From: Haemonchus contortus
Taxonomy: Eukaryota > Nematoda > Chromadorea > Rhabditida > Trichostrongylidae
Direction: 5' to 3'
Assembly (NCBI GenBank): GCA_000469685.2
Contig: LS997565.1
Span: 31,032,645-31,096,644 of the forward strand
DNA length: 64,000 nt
Shown: in pieces, positions 25,612 to 37,600 of the stretch
Numbering within the stretch: the first letter of the stretch is position 1
How the letters are laid out: every line of letters begins with the position of its first letter
Translations under genes and position numbers: made by a program
The notes under the pieces: model-generated
Seen by the model: the letters and a program-made list of their open reading frames with translations, nothing else
Databases searched by the model: none
What the model was told of the DNA's origin: nothing

Positions 25612-28600
25612 GTAGGTTTAACCACTGACATCTTCCCCTGCTTGTTAACCAATCGATTTCATTCAGAATCCGGCTTGAAAGGCGGTTTTCATGAGAACAT
25701 TTCCTACGATCATTCTGAGTGCTGTCATGAAAAAGGGATATCAACACTATGTCGAGCAATGTGCAAGCCAAGTGAAATGGCTCAGTACCACTTTGATCCT
25801 ACCAGGTAGGTCAGTGTAGAGTAAGCACAAGGTTCCTTAGCAGTCAGTTATTGTTAGGAGACATATTATTCAGTTGTAAAACGGACGACTACAAAAACTT
25901 TCTGTCCTGTGCGACTGACAACGGCACTCGCAGCCATGTGCACTGCTGCAAGACGCAACTTGTGCCATCGTTCTGTTACGACTTCTGTTCAGGAGACTTC
26001 AAGGTGAATACTGTGACGGTTGAGGCCTTAGCCAAAAGAAAGCTTCTTAGCAGTTGGGGATAACCCGAGATATTTCAGATGCTGCGTCGATCCCACCGCC
26101 TCTGCCTCTACTATCTCCCGGAGATCTTCGAATGCTACAATCGAGCCTACCGTATGTTGATCAATCCACATTTAGACCTCCCGCTTGAAAGTAGTGAAAA
26201 TGTCCCTTCGACCGTACTTTCGGGGAGTAACAGGGAGCACCATCCCGAGCGTCATAGCGGTATCATCTAAGCACTTGCAGCTATGCGTCAAGTAGCTATA
26301 GGAAATGTTATGGAGGCTGAGCAGTCAGTAGTTCGCTAGTGTGTTGTGCATGATGTAAGTGGTGTGTTTACTCGCATGTGTACCCCATTTCATGGAATCT
26401 GCCTAGAGATAACCTCTCAAAATTACTGCCTCTATCGCGATTCTCATTATTGCACCCACGTTCATTCGGGTCACCTCGTATCCGCCTTTCCGCGTCGCTG
26501 TTTGTTTCGATGTTTTACCATGGCCTTTTCTGCACTTTGCCGATTAAACTTGGTCTGCCGTCCCGAATAAATGCTTAAGAAGTCCAAACTGGCATACTGT
26601 TTCTCAACGCCTCTGGGATAAATTTTCTGCATGACTGAACTCCATCTGTCGACGTCAATCAGGCCCTGGGAAAGCCGCTTTTAGTGGGACTGCTGAAGAC
26701 TGAGGGATCCATGTGTCTACAGTAAATTTATGAGGGTCCAATGTGCTCAATGCATAGAAACACTTGTCTGCGGAAGGAATTGGTGGATTACGTTTTCATA
26801 TTTCAGTACCCTATCCCGATCCTCCTGAGCAGGTGCTAGTGAACGCCGTTGAGCATGACAAGTTGAGTGTCTGTTGGCGACCGCCGCCCGTGCACGACTC
26901 CAACAAGAACTTCCCCGTCCTTGACTACACCGTCTATTACAAGGAAATTCCAAACTTCCCCCTCATGGGAGGTGATATGTAAGTTGTCTACACAGTTTAT
27001 ACTTCTTCCAATCACCAACTGATTTTAAGCAAGTTGCAGTGGTGTTCCACTATTGAACGGTGACTATTCGGAATTTGGGGACATTGATGACGACGTCGAC
27101 TATACGGGTTCCGATGCTACCACCGAAAAACCAGCAGATCGAGCTCGACGGGATGATAGGGTGCGACCATTGTTCGAGAGTTCCTCGAAGTATATTCATA
27201 GCAATCCATACGGCAATTTGTGTTTCAGGGTGAACTTGATCTTCAACCACCCGCGGACATGGCAGGAATTCCCGTGAGAATTTTGGTTGATTAATTTTTT
27301 TCTTTATTTCGATGAGCTTGAGCTTTGAGCTGAGTTTCTTCAAGTCTTGTTGCAAGTCATCATAAAGCTGATTAGTGTGCTACCCCATTTTTGGTTTGAA
27401 GCATTCCAGGAGGCCGAATCCAAATCCTGGAGGTAGCCTAAATTTCCCCGTGACTCAGGGAACTGTTACACCTAATGTACGCCAGTAGCGCTACTCCGTT
27501 TTCTGGCTGTCATCACTTAGTAGGGCATACATGAACGAATGAGCCACAATGCCCTGTCTCGTTGTATTCGTTTTTTTTTGACTAGCAGTGTGAAGTTAGT
27601 CATGTGCCACATTTGGACTCTGCTGTGGATTTGATTATGTCACAGTGTCGTCTTCTTTGCCACATTTTGGCTGAAATGGTGATCACTTCGGCACTTATCA
27701 TCGCTCTCCTACCTCAGATAGTATTCCAGCGCAGGGTAACTCCAGCGATGTCCTGGTGCATCTCAACCTGTCTCCATCCCATTCCCTTACCTATTTGCAT
27801 CACAACTAGAGCTCCGCTTTACGTATTTGATTGCATTCAAGGCCTCTGCGATCGTGTGTGTTCTGTTTCCGGAAACTTTATTTTTTGATGTTGTGGTATG
27901 ATCAAATTGACGCCTGGCGAAGGTCCGTCGGGCTGAAGATATGCGCAAGTTCAATTAAACATCCTCTCAGTATTCAATCAAAATATACCGTTCAACTCTC
28001 AGATCTCCTAACTTCGGGGACATATTAAGCAAAAGATGTCTTATCCAAGTGCTGGTATAGCATGTCAGGCTGTGAATCTTGGATCTTGGGAGTTTTTTTT
28101 TCACACGACGGAATAGGGTCTTGTATAGTAGTACTAATGTGCCATTTTCACGGGAAAAATACCTTTGTTGGAACTTGTAGGGAACCCATCTTCCACCTTT
28201 TTTTCTGAAAGGCTCCTGAAAGGTTATGGCCGGAACTCTTTTCTTTCCATCAAGCAATAGTGCGAAAATAAAAAGAGAATGCTGGGGGAATTACCTCTCT
28301 CGGATGATCGAAATTCATCATTATAAGTCTTCGTATCATCTTAACAATTGTCATAGCGAGGAGCTCAGAGCGATTGGCTTCACTCATGTGTTGAAATGCG
28401 GTGTGGGGCACTATTACAGCATACAGTGTAGGTGAGGATCGAACCGGGATCGAATGGACCGAACCTCTTACATCTCCATAATCAGTTGATTGGCACTCGC
28501 CTGGGAGGACAAAAGCGATAAATTGTACATTGGTTGTCCACAGCAAATCATTGTATAGGCCACATACACATTCAAACCGCATTCCAACTCTGAATGGAAA

Positions 28601-31600
28601 TCAAATGAGGGGAGCATCAGGAACCAAGGACCAATCAACGCCGAAAATCGTCTCGTTCATGTAGAACTAGTAGAATACATCTACCCGAAGTTGTCTTCCA
28701 GTTTTCTCAGCGCAAACTCACAGTTAGTTGAGAAAAACTGCGCCACTTGATACAGAAGCTTTTCGGTTATAGTAATTTCCGGGGACGACCAACTCACAAC
28801 AACTGAGCCAAACTTACTTAACTCGAGTCCGACGTGAATCCATATTACTTGTACTGACTCTGAGGAAGGGCTGGCTGTTAAACTCAAGCAGCGTACGCAA
28901 TAATGGCCCTTACCCCCACTGGATTAGATACACCAGGCCTGGTTTTTTCAAGAAAACCTTTGCATTCGATCCAGTGACCTCGAGTTTCTAGTGCTGATCT
29001 TATTCAGAAATCGTTGAGCCTGAGGTTGAGGCGGAAGCGTGACACGGTGGTCGTGATGACAAGGGACGAAGCAACGAACTCAACCACTATTCGCGAATTC
29101 AATTTCCAAAGCGTAAGTGTCTTTTTCCATACCGTCAATTCTTTCTCGTAGCTGTTCCCACTACACGTCGCCCATCGGCGTCGGCCACATATCGAGGCTA
29201 CATTCACACCTGCATAACCAGGGCGAACCGGAAAATCCGGAAAATTTGCCGATTTTTCGTAGTTTTGGCTGGACTACAACTTTCAACCAGGGAGAAAGAC
29301 GGTCTTCATTTCAGATCAATACAACTGGCACTTGCCAAACCATCACTGACCTTCGTTCTTCTACCCGATATATCGTCTATGTGACTTCTCGGAACGAGTA
29401 CGGTACCAGCGTCCCGAGTGTACGTTCGATTGCCAGTACGAATGTACACATGGTGAAGAACAACGACAGTATTCCTGATGTTATGAGTGAGTTTTCTACG
29501 GTTCAAAATTATCCTCAAACAAAATTCAAACTGTTACATCACATGATCCTTCACTTGCTCTGATACTTCGGTCAATGGTTTTTGTTCAAGGCTGAACGTT
29601 CTGCGAAACTCTTGTTTGTTTTTGAAAAAGATTCTTATCTAGTAATCCATTTTCCTGTCGAGGGACCCCAGGAACCCAAAAAAGTGGAAAGGGGAACAGT
29701 GTAGCGGCAATAGAATTCTAGTATGTGCAACAAATTCAATCTAAGTGAGCAATTTCTTTTTTTTTTCCTGTGAAAACCTACAGGTAGTAATTATTCCAAC
29801 GGCGGTAAGAAGCGGAAGACATACGAAGGTTCCTGGTTCTAAGAATTCGGTTCCGCTACGGTATGGTGGGAGAATTTCGAGTGAGCTGGGAACCCATAAT
29901 AAAAACTTTGCATCAACGTTTGAGTCCACAACAGGCTATGTCTGGAATCAGGAAAAAAGAGATCTGGGGATAGGGGTTTGTCCTTATATCGGTGCTCCTC
30001 GCCAGGGACACGCCTACATTAATCATACCACTTCAGTAGAGAAACCACTAGCACATTTAAATGCTAGTGGTTTGAGGTGGTGTGGTCAGTGCAGACCTGT
30101 CCCTGTCCAGCGTCTTCGACAGAGCTATGCAGGCCTTTCATCTAATGGGTCAGAGGCAGCCTACCTCAATGACTGCTTTCATAGTTCGCCGGCGTGCCTG
30201 CCGAGGTAGTGCTAGGAGGGGGGGGGGGGGAGGCAGACGGGACCTTTCGACGCGGTATCGCGCCCAGGCCCCTTTGAAGGGCTGAAAACAAAGAAGAACA
30301 AGATCAAAACAATTTGCCTTTGCCCTTCGAAGAGGCCCGGGCGCGACGCGACCGCATCACAGGGCCCGTCTGCCTCCCCCTTCCTCCCTAGCACTACCTC
30401 GGCCGACTCGCCGGCATGCCTTCTGGCCGGCGGACTATGAAAGTAGCCATTGATGCACAACCCAAGCCCTAGTTACTTTGTCGACTATAAATTAGACTCG
30501 AAAGAAAAGTCGACTCATTGTTCATCGTATATTTGAAAGGCGAAGGTGTGCAGTCACCAAAACTGACAGTCGGGAGACGGGCAGTAGGAACGGTTTTGTG
30601 TAGTCGATAAGCCTCGCGCGGCTGTCGCGGACTTTTTGCCTCGTTATCATAGTTCTAGCGTTCTTCATACACTCAATCGCTGTGCGATTGTTACTTTTGG
30701 CATGATTTTACTGTTAGTTCTTTTGAACCTGTATTTCTCGCTTGCTGCTGCATTCTGCTACATGCCTGCGAGCGCGACGTCTCTATCGCCGCGACACGAC
30801 AATTACGTTCCTACTGTACCGCACTGACTGTCCATTTGCTCGTATATTCTTTTGCTGGATGAGTGCCATAAAGAAAAACAATCTGGTAGTAATGTGCCTC
30901 GATAATTCACTTTCACTTTCTGAGCACTGGGGCAGCAGGCTTCATCGATAAAGATGTTCAGGTAACTTAGCTGTCAGAAGTTTTTCCTCTGCTTGAATTT
31001 TCGGGAAACTCTATTTTCGTCAACTCACTCTTCCATTAACCCTTCTGCTTAGGATCACTATTGGCCTTTTTCGTCTGCACATACTTCAGCACCTCAAAAT
31101 AAGGGTAATGCTGGCCGATAGAGGCTAGAATGATAATCGCTGTTTACAGAATGCTGCAAGGAAAACAAAGTATCAGAGTTCTGCAGTGCGAAGATGTGTA
31201 CTGTAGAGACATCACCGAACGCTTTCGCTACCGTTTCCATCGCCACCACTTGTCGAGTTGAATGGCCAAAGGTATTCGTAACAGTTATAAACATCCAATA
31301 ACAAAAAATCGTTCACGAGAATGAGCGTGCCCTAAGCCTTGGCCCAAGCTTTTCACCACGAGGTCCACGATCCACATTTTCTGCAGGTATCTCCCTGTTT
31401 GGCAGACGGCCGCAATCATACCGAGTGCTGCCGCAGAAAAGGCGTTCAGAACGATTGCTTGCCGATTTGTGCTGGCTCAACAGAATCCCTCGGCGTCCAC
31501 TCCGTGCTATGTCTCAATCTCGACCTTCAGGCTATATATCAGTGTCTTCGAGAGGGATACGGTACGCATTGCCATGAATTTCTGATCCTCTGGTAATCGG

Positions 31601-34600
31601 TTGAGTACTTTTATGCATAAGAGCCTGCTTTTAGAGTCACATCCATCTCCTCCTGTCAATGTGACGGTAACATCCGTAAGCGAATCCTCAGCTGAAATAA
31701 CATGGGCCGAGCCAGATTCCAATGCCCATCTCGTTGAAACATACACTTTGCTCATCCGGAAGGTTGAACACGGTGCTCGAGTGAGAGAGGTTCGTAATTT
31801 TAGCCGATTGGAGAGAGGGGGAGACGGGCAGTAGAAACGGTTTCGTGTAATCGATCCGCCGCATGCGGCTGTCGCGGAGCATTCGCCTCGTTATTGCAGT
31901 TCTAGCGTTCTTTATACAGCTCAATCGCTAAGCGATTATTACTTATGACATTGTTCTACTGTTACTTATTTTGTACCTGAATTTCTCAGTTGCTGCAGAA
32001 TTTTCCCACATTCCTCCGCGCGCGGCGTTTCTCTTGCTGCGACGCGACAATTCCGTTCCTATTGCACCTCACCCGAAAGAAGGGGGGGGGGGGTGGGAGA
32101 GGTTGGATAGGAGGGGGTCCAAGTTCTGTGGTTATGAAATTCGTTACAGGTTCACAATGCTGTCTCACCGCATACAGAAATCAGCTTGGATCCTGACAGT
32201 GAGTATTCGGTATCGGTGAGATCGAACTCGCAACATGGCACCTCACTACCGTCTACTGCTGTTTTGTTCTATACGAAATCGGACAGTCGTGGAGTATGCG
32301 CTATTGGAGAACCGTTGCTTATTTCAGGTTCCTTCCTCTTTCTTTTTTTCCTCTTATTATTTAACAGTTATCATGCCCTTTTTGGTTTGTGAGAGTTAGA
32401 TAATGGTTATGAACTGTTCACCCTAGTTACAACCAAAAATTTGTGGTTTTTCAACATCTATAAATAAACAATGGGGCATGGGAAATCGAGTTCTACCAGG
32501 CGTCTCAGATAAAGTCCAATTCTGATTGCTCGTTCATTTCCAGAGGGACGACCCTTCCTCTGCAGCTCTAGCCATCCATGTCCACTTGGCTTCCGATGCA
32601 CGGACGTCGAAGATGAGGCATATTGCTGCCAGAAAGGTAATGAGTATGAGTGATTGCAGCATCTTTATTTAACAGTGATGGTGCCCCCACTACAGCTCTG
32701 CTATTACAGAGGACGGCAACTCTGACGATGACTTCCAGGATTGCTGTCGCCACCAGAACGTGACACCAGAGTGCCAATCATCGTGCCACTTCAATGTAAC
32801 TCTTCCTGAGAGCTGTCAACGTAAGAGTCTCAGTAATTTGACTGGTCACTAGTGGTCACTGACCTCGTGAATAGAAATTGATCCCTCATTGAAAATGGAA
32901 GAGTAATCTACAAAAAGTAGGCGGTGGTATCTACTGCAGGCACTCATTCAGCGCATACCACATTATTCCTACTGTCTCCTCTGAGCGATTCTTCTTGATA
33001 TTGCTTGTTTAGCCCTAAATATGTCGAAGTCGGCTCCTTGAAGAGACTTTTTATTGGGATGGTGCATGGATTCCAAAACCTTGAAAGCACCAACTTCTTA
33101 AAAGAGTACATGAATCAGGAGGGGCTACGTCTGGTATTTGGTACTGGTGACGGCGCGTAACATGTAGCCTCTTATTGTAACTGTAAACATCAACAACAAA
33201 AATCCACCCAAGATTCGATTGTATCCTTTACTGGATCGATATAGGCAGCGAAACTTCCACATCAAAGCAATCTGCTTACTGTTAGTGGACCAAAGGGTGC
33301 TATTGCTGTCAGTGAACGACAGAACAATACCAACCATTATCAATTACCATTAACATGGGGCGGAGGTGGTGCAGTGGCAAGTGGAGCACATCACACGCGT
33401 ATGGTCTCGGGTTGAAATCCCGCCTCGATATCCGCCTAAGCTAACCAAGACTTCCATCTCTCCAGGGTTAATTGACACCAGACTCATTTGGGAGATTAAA
33501 ATCATAGGCTTGTACATCGTTCAGCGAGGTAGCGGAAGCTATGTAGCCCTACCCTTGTGTCATCCAACAAAGACAAACCGAGAGAGACAAGAGCGTGCCC
33601 AATGTTCTTTGAATAGGAGCTCTAAATGAAGTGTACAAGCAAAAAAGAGCAAATATACAATGAATTTCTGGGCTGTACTTATTGATATAACATCGCATTT
33701 GGAGACAGCAGCTTTTTCCTTGATGGTAACCATTGTTGAACCCTCATTACGCCATTCATAAACCTATTTGATAAACCTATTTGGGTCCCGTATTGGTTCG
33801 TTGCTGGGAAATGCCATTCAAGCTATTGCCTTATAATGGGGATAAAATCGCTAAATATCCCCATGACTGCTATATGGGAACTTCCGATAGGAAAACGGTT
33901 ATGTTGTGAGGTTCAGATGGCCACAGCAACAGGCCAGTGCTCTCGTCCCAAGGTTTGTACAATTTCAGACGATCTCAATAAATGGGTGCAATGTGCATCT
34001 GAAGGTCGCGACCACTCACGATGCTGCGAGAAAGAAGAGGTTCCAAAGGAATGCCTCACTGGCTGCCGGCATCCGTTCCAAGTCAGCTTTTTTCCACGCT
34101 AATGTGTTTTCACTGAGGAGAGATTCATATGTATATGATTAGTTATTAATTTTAGGTCCCAGACACATGTTTCCACTCATTGTCGAAGCTTTCCACCTGC
34201 TTCTCAGCACCTCATGTAGGCCTGCCAGCAGCGGTTCGACGTCTAAAGGTGTTACAAATCACTCCCAACTCTGCTCTCCTCACTTGGGAGGACCCAGATT
34301 ATGGCGTAACTGGATACAAAGTCGAGGTAAGCCTGTTCTGAGTGACTTAGTGCTTCCTTGGCAGGCATTCCGCTGCGTAATTCTTCAGCTGCATATTCGA
34401 ATAGTAAAAGTGTTTCCCACAACGAATGATTAAGGTATTCTCCAACAACGGCTTAGTGAGCTCGTCTGATGTCACCACGGAAAGTCACCGTCTTGAGAAC
34501 CTCACCCCAGCAAGCGAATACCGTGCAAGAGTGACATCAATGAACAGTCATGGCAGCAGTCCTCCTTCATTCAATGCCACCTTCACTACACTTCCTGCCA

Positions 34601-37600
34601 AAAGTGGGACAAGCATGCTCTTCTCACTTGAGTTATTTTGACGAATTTTATTTTGCTTTCAGTAGTGGATGGTGATCGTCCAAAAGCTCCCGATGGCGTA
34701 AGCGTGGTGTGGAACTATGGTAACCGGGTAAACATCTCTTGGAACGCAGTCACCTCCAGAATGGACGATAGCCCGGTCGTTGGTGTTGTGGCCTATACCC
34801 TCTACTATGTAGAGGCAGAAAAAACTGGCCAGTGGACGACGGTAAGGATACAGTTTGTTTTCATGTTCTTAATAATCCTCATTCATAAGAAAAAACAATA
34901 CAGTACCGTACAGCTGAAAACGAGCCGAAAAAACAATACTTCAGACTATTTCACTTCAAGTTGTATCATCTCTGTTATATCACTCTGCCCCCTGTAAAGA
35001 ATGGGGCTAAATCGTCCTAATTTAATGGCATATTCCTTAAAAGGTGGCTATCAATCTGCAAGTGTTAGGTCATATCATTAAAAAGTGCGCGTTCAAAGAC
35101 AAGGAAGGAATGGTGGGAAAGGTAAAGATGCAAATTCACCATGAGTTGGATCGAAATTTGTAAGGAACGGCGTTCTCCAGGGGTAATTTCGGAACATGAG
35201 CGGTAAGGAAGAATGGGCAAAATAGAGGGCCGAAGTGACCCCCATGATGTTCACTCTGATCACGAAAAGCAAAACGGGTGGTTGAAATGAAAAGTCGAAT
35301 GATAGAGCGATAGACTGGATCACTGTTAGACCTACGAGAATGGGATCTCCACTACAACCGTAGACCGGATGTGTCCAAGGAATGAAAGATAGTCAGGGAT
35401 ATGTGAGTACAATCTCACAGTTTCATCAGTTTCCCATCCTCAACAGAAATTAGTGCCTGTAGTAACCTTCTCCACTGCCGAAGTCACCCACAACTTTTCA
35501 AAAGCCCAGAAGCAGACCGAGCCCAGAAGTCACATCATGGAGCATCGGGTTTGCGTGGATGCATATGAGTAGGCAGCTGGAATGATTTACGCAGAATCAC
35601 GTGCATCCAAGCGCGCACTCGTAATAGCTATAGAATCTTAGGACGTGATGTTTTGGCAACTCTATGTATTCCAAAAATACCATTACTGCTGGAAACCAGT
35701 TTTTCGACGATAATAACGACAATTCGATGGCAGCACGGAATGAAGAGAAGTCAACCAACGTCGATGACCGTGACAAGCTCGTGGAGCACGAATTGTGCAA
35801 AAGTTTGTTGAAGAAACCTGATTTCAATCGCCGTATTCGCGGGCCTCCTAAGGTTTTGGTCAGCTGAAGGCAAATGTTAGTGGCAACTATCAATGGCAGC
35901 GGCGGCCTTAACAGCCTTATCCGCACTTGTTGGATAAAGTGAGTGATTATAACTCAGATGCTACGTGGACCCTGGAAATGGGAGGCATCCTGAATGAACA
36001 ATATCAAATTTCCATTTCATTTGTAGCTCATTTTTTTCCTAGCATTATTTGTAGGTAATTGTTCTTTGTCTCTCCCATGCTTTCAAATTTCTTAGGAATT
36101 CACCCCCTCTTCACAACATCTGAGATTATTTCCAGACGGTTCATTCTCTTAGAAACGAGTCTCTTCAGAACTATCAATGAATGCTTTCAGCTGCAAACGA
36201 ATGATACCTGGGTGGTAATGAACGACCTGAAGCGTGACGCTCTCTATTCACTGTACGTCATGGCCAGCGCAAATGGAAAGACTAGTCGAAGCTCTTCCGT
36301 AGTTACCGTACTTGCACAACCAGGTGAGGCATATGATTTCAAGCAGAAATCCGACCCAAAACGCTAAAGAGTTTTGTAACAGCATTTCTCCCTCGAATGT
36401 TATCCCCAATTAAATTAGCATTTGGGTAACCACCTTCAGACGAACGTTTCGAATTGGTGAAACGATAATGGAACAAGGAAAGAGGCAAGATGTCATTTTC
36501 ATGACTTAGTATGTGAAGGGATGAGAGCTGTAAGAAAGTGACACTGATGGCATCCAATGAATGGCTTTGCTGTTCAGTGTATTTTAATCTTTTACCTTCC
36601 CTTTAACCTTCTCCATTTTCCGGCGGTTGGCGCAACGATGCCTAGAGTGATGAGGTGAAAAGAAAGCATTGCTCATAAGAGATCGACTCAGAAGAGCACT
36701 TGTGCCAGTATAGGAGCTGATTTTTATCGTCAGGTCCCAATTTTACTTTGTTGGCAGATCGGCCTCGATTAGGTCAAGGTTACGAAAGTGAAGGTGCAGA
36801 AAATGAGAGCTTTGGGTTCGATGAGATGGGATCAGCTTTAACCCTGGCATGGGTACCCTCCCAAGCTGATCTCACAAGAACAGAACCTTCTTTTTTCTTC
36901 TTCTTAATCGTATTAGTCAGTGGCAGGCGGTCACAAAACCTCCATCCACACAACCTGTGATGCGAATAGTCACGAGAACCAAGAACTCTCCCAATGGTAG
37001 TGAGCATAGTGATCCTGAGCTTTCAAGTAACAATGGGTTCATTTTTAACGCTGCTGACGTAATCACTTGTGCAGTTCGAAGTGTCTTTTTTGACCGTAAT
37101 ACCTAACAATTTTCGAACCGTTTCAGATTTGCTTGGATTACCCGAACCTGTCGTCAAAATCACTCCGGATCATCTCGACGGCATCTACTTGCAAAACGAC
37201 AAAATTACCATCAATTGTTCAGTCCCAGTCGACGTTGTTAAGGGTCATCTGAATATCGACCTCAACGCAGGAACACATTCTGTGAGTTGCTTCTATGATT
37301 TAAGGCCAATAAAAGTAGAAGTAAACTCACTATTTTACTTATTGAAAGTAAGCTCTATGAGTAAGCTCTACAGATGTTTTAACCATAAACATACCAGCCT
37401 AAAGTAAATAATAATCAGTTCTACCTGGTTAGCCCAGGTGTTCTTACTAAAGATAAAATTTCGGTAGGCTCAAAGCCTAAATCGATTACATATGTATGTA
37501 AAGGGAGCACAATAGAAGCTAATATCACTTCCTTACGCTTCTCCTTCTCATTGAAGTAAGCTTTACTAGCGATTATTATTGAGGGAAGGATGGCATTAGT

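Noticed and set aside
29152..29230. Extra exon after the TTCTCGTAG acceptor
   Set aside because: In the required phase it hits a stop (TAA) and it is unnecessary, because exon 9 joins exon 10 in phase 0.
29117..29563. 148-codon frame as one exon
   Set aside because: Only 29315-29486 fits the FN3 domain with proper splice sites; the 5' part lies in the preceding intron.
29745..30209. 154-codon + strand frame in intron 10
   Set aside because: Composition and the palindrome at its end show it is repeat-derived; the gene model is phase-complete without it.
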